A stretch of DNA of 64,000 nucleotides from Corbicula japonica (GCA_038501625.1 JAZAYU010000694.1:1-64000), one strand, 5' to 3'; numbered from the stretch's first letter, positions 47,101 to 57,635 are shown. Numbers and translations are program-made. The notes: a model not told the origin generated them from the letters alone.

Positions 47101-49057
47101 ACTCGTCCTTATGTTTGTACGTCCATCCGTACGTCTCCTAAATCCTGTGACATCATCTTCTCCAAAACAAGCATGCGTATTTCTTTCAAACTTGCACAAA
47201 TAATCAAGCAGGTTGTGTAGATGATCGTAAGGAAATGATTTTTTTCTGTGACCATTTTATTAGAGATATGTCTAGTTGTTACAGCCGTTGGGGCATCAGT
47301 GTTCGAGCACATATTTAATTTTTCTTCTAATTATACATCTTTTATCTGCTTATTTCAGGTTATACTCTGATTATTTATATTTAAAAAAAATGCAACTGCA
47401 GACACTTTCCATATAGAAACAGAGAACATACTAAGAGATTTTACCTCATGTTTGAAGACTCTAACCCTCCGACAGTGCATCTATAAGCCACAAGTTTACT
47501 TCTCTACTTCACCGGTAAGTAAGGTCAATGATATATAGTTTAATATAAAAACGTTCAATAGCATTCGCCAGACAATTTAAAAAAAATATTTTGGTTCTGT
47601 CAAGTATGAATGCTATAGCTTTCATTAATTATATCTGGCGTCTTTTTTGAAGCTGTTTACTGTAAAAACCATGCTCTCTTCCTCTCTCTACGTTTTGGTT
47701 GTGCGGTGAGGCAATGTCTGCTAGGGACATTCCTGATAGACATATTTCACTTTTTTTCCATTAAGTTATTTTTTTTAATTCGATGGTGGCTTAGAGCAAA
47801 TGCTGCAGCGCTTTCGTCTACGTCTGAACACCAACTGCGCTATCGTCAAAGTTATCGATACATTCATACATTACCTTTCATTAAATTCCAGGTGAGACTG
47901 CGTATTGGTATATATCATCAACACTTAAAGGAGTATTTCAGGGTATTCCCAAGGGAGCAGGTTTTTGTGATAAACATGGAAAAGTATTCCAACGACACAT
48001 CGTCTTATATGAAAGATGTATTCTCATTTTTACAGTTATGTGAGTATCTTTCCTTTCTTTTCTGTATAACAGGGATGAAGGTTACAAAACTGAGATTGAT
48101 AAGCAGTCTCCAATCTCTGAGCAGCATCTGATTGTTAGAAAAGGCGACCAGTCGTAATTTCAACCAATCAGATGCGCGGGATGGCGACCAGTCGTAATTT
48201 CAACCAATCAGATGCGTGGGATGGCGACCAGTCGTAATTTCAACCAATCAGATGCGTGGGATGGCGATCAGTCGTAATTTCAACCAATCAGATGCGTGGG
48301 ATATGAGACAGGTTTCTTTTCACAGCTTTATAACCACGAGACCTGGATAAAATCATTCAAACTAAGATTTATTCTTCCTGTATCATGCGTTTGTATAGTA
48401 CTAAAACCAACATTCATTCTGAAAACACACGCAAGGGTTAAATTTTTTAGGCGTGTGACTTGAAATTCGATTTCTGTGTTTTGTTCATTTTCCTTTATAA
48501 ACAAATTTTCAGGATTTCAGGTTTTTCAGAATTCCTATCTTTCACGTATAAGCAAACTGATGGTTCAAATAAAAGCAAGTGATAGATAGCAATAGAAAAA
48601 TGTGCCCAAGGTTATAAAGATGAGCATGGAAACCAGTCACAAATCTCAAGCATCTGATTGGCTGAAATGGCGACAAGTCGCCATTTCAGCCAATCAGATG
48701 CTTGTGATTTGAGACTGGTTTCCAAACTCAGCTTTATAACCTTGGAGCATGGAGTGTTACATGTGTGATAAGTTTATTCTAAACAACTTTTTTTAAACAT
48801 AGATGGAAATGATAAGTCATTAAAATCCATGAAATCAAATTTTAATCATAGGCTTACTTATATTTGTAGCTCCTATGAACGACACTAAACTGATTAAAGT
48901 GGCAGATCCAAACAAACACGAGAATGCCAGACCGGTAAAGGCCAGGTTTGAGGGAGACATGAAATCGGAAACCAGAATACTTCTACAGGAATTCTATTCC
49001 CCACACAATAAAGAATTAGTCAAGTTATTGGGAGACGATTTTAATTACAATTCTTAA
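34864..49057 (+). CDS. CHST15-like: CHST15-like carbohydrate sulfotransferase gene (7 exons seen, damaged)
   Basis: Human CHST15 (GalNAc4S-6ST) is a type II Golgi enzyme that moves sulfate from PAPS to C6 of GalNAc-4-sulfate in chondroitin sulfate; relatives are multiplied in molluscs. Here seven exons encode about 430 residues in order: membrane anchor, LPNYKNPCW, the PAPS 5'-phosphosulfate loop PKSGTT, HHWLTR, SASTMWDN, RNPVDR-LYSDY (3'-phosphate site), VRLRIGIY and a C-terminal FYSPHN segment ending at TAA 49055. Exon phases fit along the chain. The human protein is 561 residues; a stretch between the anchor and the loop is shorter here. Two exons carry one-base frame errors (near 35013-35022 and at the A8 run 47392-47399), so this is a pseudogene or an assembly with indel errors. 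The 5' exon with the start codon was not found. A possible AATAAA lies at 49503. Confidence 0.85.
35240..35584. mobile_element. MITE in intron 1 with AGGGATGTCAACGGATA ends
   Basis: Inverted ends AGGGATGTCAACGGATA and TATCCGTTGACATCCCT bound 345 bp, with GGATATCC palindromes near both ends. The ends resemble hAT-type non-autonomous elements, but no clear 8-bp target duplication was found. Confidence 0.75.
35833..36046 (+). CDS. CHST15-like exon 2: PAPS-binding loop
   Basis: Begins after TCTCTAG in phase 0: CLPNYKNPCWVDIKRNITDP, RCLPYFYLIGAPKSGTTDLF, then KKHHWLTRRHY. PKSGTT (35944-35961) is the 5'-phosphosulfate-binding motif. Human CHST15 has RCLPHFYIIGQPKCGTTDL and KEPHWWTR at these places; here KEP is replaced by KKH. 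The donor that keeps the phase with the next exon is ACT|GTTCGT at 36046; GTATCT four bases later is stronger but breaks the frame. Confidence 0.88.
36594..36750 (+). repeat. 52-bp tandem repeat, 3 units (intron)
   Basis: Three units beginning CCTATCATATGTAAAATAA at 36594, 36646 and 36698. Confidence 0.92.
37269..37379 (+). CDS. CHST15-like exon 3
   Basis: 111 bp between TTGTTACAG and GTATCT. In the phase set by exon 2 it reads GTEGRSDLSNYLKIYAAASR then ELFFKKDKENLFGEDQ, matching the human segment DYLDLFDLAAHQI. Another fully open frame exists but lacks similarity. Confidence 0.7.
37428..37500 (+). repeat. Fragment of the 46.6-kb MITE
   Basis: CTAGATTTATTGACTCGG ... CTATTTATAGTTCATG is repeated almost identically at 46653-46726, where it forms the right half of an inverted-repeat element. 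Confidence 0.9.
37650..40150 (+). repeat. Hairpin-led tandem array family S1 (about 145-155 bp units)
   Basis: Starts TATGCCCCCGCCATGAAATGG (a small hairpin) and ends GCGGGGGCATCC, so the ends are complementary (ATGCCCCCGC / GCGGGGGCAT). It contains three units with CTCGTGAACGCAACTCCTCC (37720-38220), then about ten units of about 148 bp with GGTCAAGGTCACTGTTACT and AACTTGGCACAAATGTTCAC. It sits in the CHST15-like third intron. Confidence 0.88.
40175..41995 (+). repeat. 169-bp satellite S2, array 1 with hairpin leader
   Basis: Begins CCCCCGCCGATGAAATCGGG (hairpin) and TCCGTCCGTC repeats, then about ten 169-bp monomers (TTCCGCGCTATTTCTCTGCA, GAGATGCGCATATCGTCGTC, CAGAGTTATTGCCCTTTGAT, GCATTATGCATATAGAGCAG). 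Starts at 40291, 40460 and 40629 give the period. Frames of 60-120 codons arise from the repeat but do not persist through unit changes. Confidence 0.93.
42190..42441. mobile_element. MITE family M1 copy B
   Basis: A 252-bp element, ends GAGGCACGCCACGGGAAAAG and CTTTTCCTGTGGCGTGCCTC, with target duplication AATT (42186-42189, 42442-42445). Subterminal TTGACGTCAA-like words. Confidence 0.92.
42730..43905 (+). repeat. 169-bp satellite S2, array 2 with hairpin leader
   Basis: Two GGTGATTAACCCAT...TTTTTATCCCCC units, the CCCCCGCCGATGAAATCGGG hairpin, then about six monomers. The 42017-43337 part is duplicated at 62694-64000. Confidence 0.93.
43906..44695. other. Intron sequence with a local duplication and a small inverted repeat
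   Basis: GGTGTAAATATATGCTTATC ... TTGGACAAGAAAG occurs at about 44239-44280 and 44374-44415. CCCTATGTTCTG and AGAACATAGGG (44567-44694) form inverted ends of a possible 130-bp MITE. Confidence 0.5.
44696..45485 (+). repeat. 169-bp satellite S2, array 3
   Basis: About five diverged monomers, without a hairpin leader. Confidence 0.9.
46134..46159 (+). repeat. Tail of dispersed repeat R1 abutting exon 4
   Basis: TGGCCATTCCTGATATGCAC plus ATTTCA matches, in reverse, 61765-61795, and similar tails are at about 47725 and 62410. It lies 5 bases before the exon 4 acceptor AG. Confidence 0.75.
46167..46323 (+). CDS. CHST15-like exon 4: SASTMWDN and 3'-phosphate site
   Basis: Reads GDCSASTMWDNDYWTHLPQF, then ADYIHHLNPKAKNKAILRNP and VDR up to an AG|GTATGG donor (phase 2). 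Human CHST15 has GEASASTMWDNNAW and LRDPVERLYSDYLYF. RNPVDR is the first half of the 3'-phosphate-binding segment. The human strand before this point (IIIGE) has no counterpart, and repeat sequence lies directly upstream. Confidence 0.88.
46421..46556. mobile_element. Foldback hairpin in intron 4
   Basis: Arms TTATTTACTTATTAGCTGGG and CCCAGCTAATAAGTAAATAA with loop GACCGAGGCGATAGCCGAGG. Almost perfect pairing over about 60 bp. Confidence 0.88.
46561..46725. mobile_element. MITE with TTATTACATGAACTATAAATAG ends
   Basis: Inverted ends (22 bp) at 46561-46582 and 46704-46725. The right half is shared with 37428-37500. It is directly next to the foldback hairpin and may be part of the same composite. 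Confidence 0.8.
47359..47514 (+). CDS. CHST15-like exon 5 (frameshifted at A8)
   Basis: After TTATTTCAG the frame set by exon 4 reads RLYSDYLYLKK, completing the human-like ERLYSDYLYF motif. A run of eight A (47392-47399) then breaks it: the frame meets TAG, while the shifted frame is open to the GTAAGT donor (TADTFHIETENILRDFTSC ... LRQCIYKPQVYFSTSP). One more A would restore an exon length that fits exon 6 (phase 0). A homopolymer read error is therefore as likely as a real mutation. Confidence 0.82.
47892..48039 (+). CDS. CHST15-like exon 6
   Basis: 148 bp, intact: VRLRIGIYHQHLKEYFRVFP, REQVFVINMEKYSNDTSSYM, KDVFSFLQL, then GTGAGT. It matches human VRLQVGLYAVYLLDWLSVF and the following helix. 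Confidence 0.9.
48080..48350. mobile_element. F1-related element with 40-bp internal tandem repeats
   Basis: Ends resemble the F1 foldback (AAGGTTACAAAACTGAG ... CAGCTTTATAACC). The middle has four 40-bp units (GGATGGCGACCAGTCGTAAT, TTCAACCAATCAGATGCGTG). Confidence 0.8.
48602..48749. mobile_element. Foldback MITE, family F1 copy 4
   Basis: Full palindrome GTGCCCAAGGTTATAAAGAT ... CAGCTTTATAACCTTGGAGC in the last intron of the CHST15-like gene. Confidence 0.9.
48870..49057 (+). CDS. CHST15-like terminal exon 7
   Basis: After ATTTGTAG it reads (S)PMNDTKLIKVADPNKHENA, RPVKARFEGDMKSETRILLQ and EFYSPHNKELVKLLGDDFNY-NS followed by TAA. Human CHST15 has NARRPEDRNLGPMWPITQKI and LRDFYRPFNARLAQVL here. 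Intact. Confidence 0.9.
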
Positions 49058-49059
49058 CA

Positions 49060-49935
49060 AGAAGGAATATGCCACTTACATATAACCTTTATAGAACAGT
49101 TATCATCATTGTTATTTATCTCTCTACAATACAAAATTATATATTTTAGAACCGCAAAGGGCACGAACCAAGGAAATGCGGTTAGTCATGGTAAACAGGA
49201 AAGATACCGCCATCTAATTGTTATGACTTTAAACACTTAAATCTGACTAAATGCAGAATCTCTAATGAAGTTCCATTTACCATTATTTAAACGTACAACA
49301 ATTGTGGAAAACTTATTCCGAATGATTAAAATACATTGTTTGTTTATAAATGTTCTTTTGTTTTAGCCGATGCAAGAAAGTGTATTAACTTACATTTAAC
49401 CACACATGATTACATAAGATGCGTCCAAATATGTGGTGGAAGACCAAAACGCAGCATCTTTGGGGTCTCATGTTTGTTTATTTTTCTATTTAATGCAGTT
49501 TTAATAAAAAAATGATGGATATATATTGATGATACTAATGTAGTGTTCAAAATTAACATTCAATTTTTAAAATTGTTTTGGTTTGAATGCTTAAATGGGT
49601 CAAAATACATGACACCAGGATACATGTATTTATATATATATTTATTTGCTATTGAACTTTATCATTATTGTTTTGATAAGTGCGTTTACCATCGCCACTA
49701 ATAAATAACTGTCTTTAAATCGACTGTTTCGACCAGCCACATTGCGAAGTTGTAACATCACATTCTGACATAACTGAAAAAGAGAATGAACGATTAGTCA
49801 TTTGAAAATATGTATATAAACTGATTCTTTTTCCAAATAGTTGACGAATAATAACGAACAATGGCGGTTACCTGCTAACTTTAATTATAAAAAGATGACT
49901 GATCATTACAACAGACAGAGACAATATGAAAATAG
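49060..49935. other. 3' flank of the CHST15-like gene
   Basis: AT-rich; possible 3' UTR with AATAAA at 49503-49508. No other feature seen. Confidence 0.4.
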
Positions 49936-49936
49936 G

Positions 49937-49937
<1 letters not shown>

Positions 49938-50000
<63 letters not shown>

Positions 50001-50282
50001 ACTTGTAACACCGTAATTGTGTGGACATTTTCACCATTTTTTTACCGGATTCTGGGGACCTATCGTAATTCTGGGGACATTGTGGGGGTCCCCACTGTTA
50101 CGGTAGTGCATTAAAATCATTACGTCATGGTGAGGTCATAAAATGTATTAATAGCTATGACCCCACAAAAATGAGAGTTATGAAAACTTGATCTGACCCC
50201 ATATATCATATAGGAAATCGAGAGAGGTGTCCCCAGAATGCGAAAAAGTGATAAGATACCGTAACTGCGGGGGACTCAAAAC

Positions 50283-50332
<50 letters not shown>

Positions 50333-50578
50333 GGGAGAGCACTTGTAACACCGTAATTGTGTGGACATTTTCACCATTGTGTGGGTCCCCACTGTTACGG
50401 TAGTGCATTAAAATCCTTACGTCATGGTGAGGTCATAAAATGTATTAATAGCTATGACCCCACAAAAATGAGAGTTATGGAAACTTGATCTGACCCCATA
50501 TATCATATAGAAAATCGAGAGAGGTGTCCCCAGAATGCGAAAAAGTGATAAGATACCGTAACTGCGGGGACTCAAAAC

Positions 50579-50617
<39 letters not shown>

Positions 50618-50660
50618 TAAAAAGAAAAAGAGAAAGAGAGAGGAGAAAGAGGTACGGACG
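49938..50660 (+). repeat. GA microsatellites within a 340-bp tandem duplication
   Basis: (GA)n tracts at 49938-49998, 50284-50338 and 50580-50614. GCACTTGTAACACCGTAATT recurs at 49999 and 50339, and GAGAGAGGTGTCCCCAGAAT precedes the second and third tracts, so a block ending in GA was duplicated. The first block also holds CTGGGGACATTGTGGGGGTC, lost from the second. Confidence 0.92.
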
Positions 50661-50993
50661 GACGGATGGAGGGAAAACAGACAGACACACAGAAATAACA
50701 TCGAGTCCGCTTAAGAGGTATTTCGCCATTCGTCATTGCAATGTAATTGATAAAAACAATTTAAACGACGAGTGGAGTTCAATATAACTATCTTCAATTA
50801 AATGTTTTTTTTTATTATTTAATTCATCGTTATTTAACATACGTTACATAAATTAGAACAGTGAAGAAAAATAGCTTGACCTAAACATCCAAATAATTCT
50901 TCTAAAAGTCAAACCCAAAACATAAAGAGCAATGAAACTAAATTTGAATGCCAACATGTGCATCGTCTTTTTTTTGTAAATTTGAATGCCAAC

Positions 50994-51493
50994 NNNNNNN
51001 NNNNNNNNNNNNNNNNNNNNNNNNNNNNNNNNNNNNNNNNNNNNNNNNNNNNNNNNNNNNNNNNNNNNNNNNNNNNNNNNNNNNNNNNNNNNNNNNNNNN
51101 NNNNNNNNNNNNNNNNNNNNNNNNNNNNNNNNNNNNNNNNNNNNNNNNNNNNNNNNNNNNNNNNNNNNNNNNNNNNNNNNNNNNNNNNNNNNNNNNNNNN
51201 NNNNNNNNNNNNNNNNNNNNNNNNNNNNNNNNNNNNNNNNNNNNNNNNNNNNNNNNNNNNNNNNNNNNNNNNNNNNNNNNNNNNNNNNNNNNNNNNNNNN
51301 NNNNNNNNNNNNNNNNNNNNNNNNNNNNNNNNNNNNNNNNNNNNNNNNNNNNNNNNNNNNNNNNNNNNNNNNNNNNNNNNNNNNNNNNNNNNNNNNNNNN
51401 NNNNNNNNNNNNNNNNNNNNNNNNNNNNNNNNNNNNNNNNNNNNNNNNNNNNNNNNNNNNNNNNNNNNNNNNNNNNNNNNNNNNNNNNNNNNN
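50994..51493. other. Assembly gap, exactly 500 N
   Basis: Exactly 500 N suggests a fixed-size scaffolding gap of unknown true length. AAATTTGAATGCCAAC occurs twice just before it (about 50939 and 50978). Confidence 0.99.
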
Positions 51494-51499
51494 CGAGCA

Positions 51500-52660
51500 T
51501 TAATTTCCAAAGAAAACAAGTCTGATAATCATTTTTATGCGCTAGGCAAATTTATACGTTCAGAACAATGAAAAATGGGATCGGTAATGTCAAATCTAGA
51601 TGCGTTTTGCTTTTAAACGCTATTATATCATGATTCAGAAACAAATTGTCAAAATATAGCCCTGAACATCATTTTTAAGGTGAATTCCGGTAAATCAAAT
51701 GGATTCCGGTACATTTGGTTAATTCCGGTAAGTCGTGTGACCCATTAACGCCAACTGTCCGAAGCTACCTTTTTCCCGTGACGTACCCCATTTAATGAGC
51801 ATAAATATAAGTTATACAAAACTGAGCGCGTTTATCAAGTGTGTACTTTTTTTAAGTATTTAGAGCAGTGATGAATTATTAGCTGTTGTTTATGGCTAAA
51901 ATTTAGACTGACAATTACATTATAAAGGACGTGTTAATACAGTCAACAAAGAGTAATTACAAAGATTGATCATAGATGAAAACATACACTTAATTATTTC
52001 TGTTAAGTTAAATTCATTTCATTCTGATCTTAATGTTTTATAACTGTTTATAGTCCAACCAAATTTTGAGCAAATCAGTTTGAATGCGTAAAATGTAGTC
52101 GCCTATCGTTTAGTTTTTCAATATGCCTGTTAAATTCGACCATTTATTCTAATAAAATCAGTTAGTATTTATTGCATTTTTATTGAAAGTTTTCGATCCA
52201 TAGCTCAATTATCAAGCCAGTAATGCCCCAATACTAAGGTGTATACTTAGAACAGTTGTTAAGTGTTCATTAGACTAAGTGTCACCTATATTCACAAGGA
52301 TACGGAATGACTTTGCCAGTAAGCTGTTTGTTACTTTTGTGCGAACCGTGTTATTTACGGATTCAACAAATTAAACACACCAATCAGGTGGCCTGTACTT
52401 TACTATCATGACGTACAGCAAAGAAGAAAAGATGGCCATTTATGATAGAGCTCCTGTATAGGTCAATTCAATATAAACAGAGTCTTACAAACATGGATAT
52501 AACCATAAATAATAGAGATACAAAACATATTACTACGGACGAAGACGACGGATATATTAAGGCACAACACATTTCTACATGTACAGTGTATGCTGAAATA
52601 GAAGATACAGTGTGCATAGGTTTGTAGTAGTATTTGTTACGTAAAGTTCAATTTTCTTTT
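51500..52660. other. Intergenic; MITE M1 remnant at 51744-51790
   Basis: CCAACTGTCCGAAGCTACC and TTTTTCCCGTGACGTACCCC match one end of the M1 MITE, here truncated. GGTAAATC/ATTCCGGTA words repeat at 51690-51735. No gene. Confidence 0.5.
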
Positions 52661-52669
52661 TTTATATCG

Positions 52670-53500
52670 CTTCAAAGTTTGGCAACAACAACTTTCAGAT
52701 CCTGAAAACTGCATATTTGTATAATGTTGTGAAAAAAGGCGCGTCGTAGGAAAGGTGTCTGTAAACAGGTGTCTCTATCCTTGAAATGAAGGCACTCCTT
52801 ATTTGTATAATGTTGTGAAATTGGGCGCGTCGTGGAAAAGGTGTCTGTGAACTTGTGTGCCATCTTTGAAATGACGGCATTCCTTATTTGTAGAATGTTG
52901 TGAAATAGGGCACGTCATGGGAAAGTTGTCTGTGCACAGGTGTGTCAATCACTTAAATGATGGCACTCCTTATTTGTATGATGTTGTTAAATAGGGCGCG
53001 TCATGGGAAAGAGTCTGTGAACAAGTGTGTCGTCCTTGAAATGACCTTTCTCCATATTTGTATAAATTATAATGTTGAGAAATAGGGCGCGTCATGGAAA
53101 ATTTGTCTGTGAACAGGTGTGTCAATCTTTCAAATGACGGCACTCCTTATTTTTATAATGTTGTGAAATAGGGCGCGTCATGGAAAATATGTCTGCGAAC
53201 AGATATATCAATCCTTGAAATGACGGCACTCCTTATTTGTATAATGTTGTGAAATAGGGCGCGTCATGAAAAAGTTGTCTGTGAACAGATATATCAATCC
53301 TTGAAATGACGGCACTCCTTATTTGTATAATGTTGTGAAATAGAGCGCGTCATGGAAAAGGTGTCTGTGAACAGATAATATCAATCCTTGAAATGACGGC
53401 ACTCCTTATTTGTATAATGTTGTGAAATAGGGCGCGTCATGGAAAAGGTGTCTGCGAACATGTGTGTCATCCTTGAAATGACGGCATTCCTTTCTATTCA
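52670..53500 (+). repeat. 86-bp tandem repeat, about 10 units
   Basis: Units with AATGTTGTGAAATAGGGCGC, GTCATGGAAAAGGTGTCTGT and CCTTGAAATGACGGCACTCC. Spacing near 86 bp. Confidence 0.93.
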
Positions 53501-53529
53501 TTTCGCGGTTATTATATAGTTCAAAATGT

Positions 53530-53935
53530 AAAAGAAGTAATATATGCATATGAGGAATCGCTACACTCACAAAAATCTGCCTCTCCACGCAGCGAAAAAG
53601 AAGAGAGGTCGATTCAAATAGGACGCCATAAACAATTAACGAAAAAGAGAACTTTTGTGATTGCCGAATTGGAACAGTCAGTGGCAAAACAAATTTCTAC
53701 TGAGGGTGTAAACCAAGTTCTAGGGTGCACCAACCTTATACTTGCCCCAACAGGAACTCGTATCACAAAACAAATACAAGTTGTCTTGGTGAAACAACTC
53801 CAACCCCCCAACGGCCCAACTATGTTACTCGCAAACGCATACAAACATATAAAACATTAGAAGCTAATAGCATTGCAAAGCCAAAGGGGAAATGCTCAAT
53901 GATCTTACCGAGACCTCAGCTCCTGGAGTAAAATC
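53530..53935 (+). repeat. Dispersed repeat family R1, copy 2
   Basis: Shares GGAACAGTCAGTGGCAAAAC, CACCAACCTTATACTTGCCC and the ATCTTACCGAGACC tail with 61915-62200. Confidence 0.75.
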
Positions 53936-54059
53936 AGCAAGAACACGATGACAGGAACAAAAAAAACCAAAATGACCGTTAAGTGAGGATATTTCGCGGT
54001 AAAATTAAATTATGTAGTTCAAAATGTGTAACAAAATCAACCAGTTTTTATCTAAATGT

Positions 54060-54650
54060 TGATAAATAATTGTGAGTTCTTTCTAAGTATATGTATGTCT
54101 GAAATGTCAACATATGTCTTAGAAGATACATTTCAATCTTATGTCTTTCTTAATATATGTTGGACTGAAATGTCAAAATATGTCTAAAAAGATACATGTA
54201 TTATGACTTTCTAAATATATGTACGACTGAAATGTCCAAATATGTCTCAGAAGATACATTTCCTATGACTTTCTAAATATATGTACGGCTGAAATGTCCA
54301 AATATGTCTCAGAAGATATATTTCCTATGACTTTCTAAATATATGTGCGACTGAATTGACAAAATTTGTCTCAGAAGATACATTTCCTACGACTTTCTTA
54401 ATATATGTACCACTGAAATGTCAAAATATGTCTCAAAAGATGTATTTCATATGTCTTTCTAAATAAATGTACGACTAAAAATTCCAAATATGTCTCAAAA
54501 GTTGTATTTCCTATGACTTCCTTAATATATCTACGACTGAAATGTCAAAATATGTCTCAGAAAATACATGTCATATGACTTTCTAAATAAATGTACGACT
54601 GAAATGTCAAAATATGGCTCAGAATATATATTTCCTATGACTTGCCCCAA
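54060..54650 (+). repeat. About 63-bp tandem repeat, 9 units
   Basis: Units with ATATGTACGACTGAAATGTC, CAAATATGTCTCAGAAGATA and CATTTCCTATGACTTTC. A partial copy continues at 54850-54975. Confidence 0.9.
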
Positions 54651-55130
54651 TTTGGATTATGCAAATGAGAGGTGCAATGCAATTTCAATTGGCATTTTGT
54701 GTGACTGAGAGTCGTCCCAAGGCCTTAGCCATTATATTCAATTGTTGCAATGTGATATTGAACCCGAGACTTGAGACCACTCTCAAAACTCATATAACTG
54801 ATATAACTGATAGTTAAAATAAACGTCTCTTGATATATAATTTTGAGTTCTTTTTAAATATATGTTTGTCTGAAATGTCCAAATATTTCTCGGAAGATAC
54901 ATTTCCTATGACTTTCTAAATATATGTACTACTGAAATGTCAAAATATGGCTCAGAACATACATTTCCTATGACTTGCCCCAATTTGGGTTGTGCAAATG
55001 AGAGGTGCACTGCAATTTTAACTGGCATTTTGATGAGATCGTTTCGTTGTTTAGTCTGCATGATGATCTTGCACTTAAGACTTGAGACTATTCTCAAATA
55101 TCAAATAACTGATAGTTAAATTAAACACAA
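54640..55130 (+). repeat. Two copies of a 170-bp unit following the 63-bp repeat
   Basis: TGACTTGCCCCAATTTGG, GCAAATGAGAGGTGCA and GACTTGAGAC blocks occur at 54637-54790 and 54971-55095, each after 63-bp repeat units. Confidence 0.85.
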
Positions 55131-55327
55131 GTCTCCAAAGAACCAACAAGAACCAATCAATGTTATGATTTTGTAGTAGAAGTAATATGAGTTCTGTTTG
55201 TGAGGATTTCTTAAATTACTTTGTTGATTGTAAAATAAAAATTGGTTTTCTAAATATCGTATTACATGTTGCATAAAACACAAATTGTCGACAATTTTGC
55301 AGCACGTGTCCGGCGAGTTAGAGTTAT

Positions 55328-55433
<106 letters not shown>

Positions 55434-55439
55434 CCATTA

Positions 55440-56460
55440 CCTAGTATTAAATTATTGCGCATGTCATACAAGCTACATGCTTTATTATCAAAGAACAAGG
55501 TGAGTATTCATTACAGAAAAAAACTGCAATTTCAACGATAAGAAATGACTTTCATTTAAAGATAAAATACCACTTTGCAAATTTATGACCAGAATTTATC
55601 CCCGTGCGATACCGGAGTATCATTAATTGCTTTTCCGAAAACATTGTCCCATGAAAAGGGAATGTTTAGATTCACACAGGCTGAAAATTGACCTATAATT
55701 ATTTTTAAAAAATCAAAAAGGTTTTTACACCTTAAAATGTTAGATATTTATACATCTTTAAAACAATTTACTTATTTTCTTTTAGAAATTAGACTGGTAT
55801 GAAGATTAATTTAATAACCTAACTTAACAATTTGCTAGGTCAAGAGTGTTTTGAAATTGGAAATATTTGAATGCTTTATGAGCAAAATGTTTACTCATTT
55901 TGCCAAATTGAAAACCTTACAATCTGATAAGAAAATAGACAAGATGTAATTTTTTTTTTTTAATATTTGGCAATTTTGACTGCCTATTGAATGCATGATA
56001 TTTCGTCAAAAGTGTTTAATATAAAACTATTTAATAAGAAAAATATAACAAATCATTTACGCATTTAAATAAATTAAGATATGAAACAAAAATAAAAATA
56101 TATGACAGTTGAGGGGACAATATTACGACTGCTCCTGTAAAGATACAACATTAGTCAAATCAATAATTTGCAACATCAAAATGAACCAACGTATAGTTTA
56201 TTGATCAAAATGAGTATTCACATTTCATTGTTGTTTGATGACGTCATATTATGCATCCTAGAACGGTGCGAATGTACTCAGTTAACCACGTAAAAACATC
56301 CTAATTTAAAAGTACTTTCGGAAATTCATATTGAACATAAAGGATACACATAGACAAGAAAGATTGGTATTGATGATTGTTTTTAACATTTAAAGGTGAC
56401 TGACCTAAAGTACGCTGTCGGTTGCATGTATCTGTCAAATTGACAGTTGCGTTGAAGATT
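55440..56460. other. Intergenic, no gene recognised
   Basis: AT-rich, nothing recognisable. Confidence 0.4.
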
Positions 56461-56461
56461 A

Positions 56462-57019
56462 TACTGAACAAAAAAAAGTATCCACTTTTTATGCTTAAAT
56501 TCTCATTAACATAGTTTCATTAAATCAGGTATGCTTTAAATGGTGTTTAATTTGTTTATTCTCAGTTGTTTTTAATTTCAATTGTTCATAAACATAATCT
56601 TCCACACCAAGACCTAAGCAACGGCCAGTCGAATAACAATTAATAATGGATTACAAAACACTACATATTCAATTTAAAGTGGGTAATTGGAAATTGTTGG
56701 ACTTTCTAGCGTAGTTTATCGATGACTACTTGTTTTATTGATGACTGTTTTGTAATTTTATTGATCACAAGAGGTGGAAAGATTGATTTTATTCAAATCA
56801 ATGTGAATACTTTAAAGAATCACTGACTTTTTTCTGGAACCCTTATTACAACAAAGGAAAAGATAACTAAGTTGTGGCTGCAGATTTTCAAGAACACTTT
56901 TTCTCTTTGCAATGATAACAGAAATGCAAAGTTGTCCACATACAGAATTCTAAGTTTTCGTTTTCAAATTTTACAAAATTTAAGATAGGAAAGTGGATAT
57001 TTTTTATTTTTGTTGAGTA
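56462..57019. mobile_element. Mariner-like non-autonomous element, family M2 copy 2
   Basis: Ends TACTGAACAAAAAAAAGTAT and TTTTTATTTTTGTTGAGTA; inverted relative to the copy at 16785-17346, 558 bp. Confidence 0.85.
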
Positions 57020-57540
57020 TAGAATGAATTTTAAATAAAATCGTTCATCGGCAAAATTTGTTTTTTATCAAGGACATTGAACGATCTAAGGTGAATTTTG
57101 CCTACTTGTTTTTGGTGACAATAATGGTTGTATTTTATTATTACTCCTCCTCGTTAAAGTATCATACTGTAAACTCGTCCATATGTTTAACACATATACC
57201 AAAATTTCTATAAATAGTGTATTACGTGATTGTTTACTTATTCATTACAGTTATAAATGGTTGTAATCATAAGTACATTCATATCCTTTACTACAGATTT
57301 GAAATTTTTAGTATGCATTATTATAAACAAATACTTTTTAGAAAATATTAAGAAATGTTTGAATACCTGATCAAGGAACTCGAAAGCTAATCAAATACAG
57401 TTTTGCAGGTTTGATTGAGCCAGTTCATGGGCAGTAATGGAAATACATATTACTAGGCGTATCTACGCCGTCTAACCCAGAGTTAAGCGCAAATATTATT
57501 CACAAAGATATATGTATTGTTTTCAAAGGCCTATTTAGTA

Positions 57541-57635
57541 GGGATGGGAACGAATATTCGAACATTCGAATATTCGGTTTGACGACGAATATTCAAATAC
57601 GATTTTGGTATTCGAATATTCGAGATTTTTCTTTA
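57541..57635. mobile_element. hAT-like transposon end
   Basis: TAGGGATGGGAACGAATATT and repeated ATTCGAATATTCG words are typical of hAT-type ends. Only one end is seen, because the duplicated block at 57722 begins soon after. Confidence 0.5.

Noticed and set aside
50853..51571. Long frames across 50.99-51.49 kb
   Set aside because: They consist of 500 N bases.
54937..55119. Small frame with ANERCTAILTGILMRSF
   Set aside because: It lies in a duplicated repeat unit and is not conserved in the sister copy.
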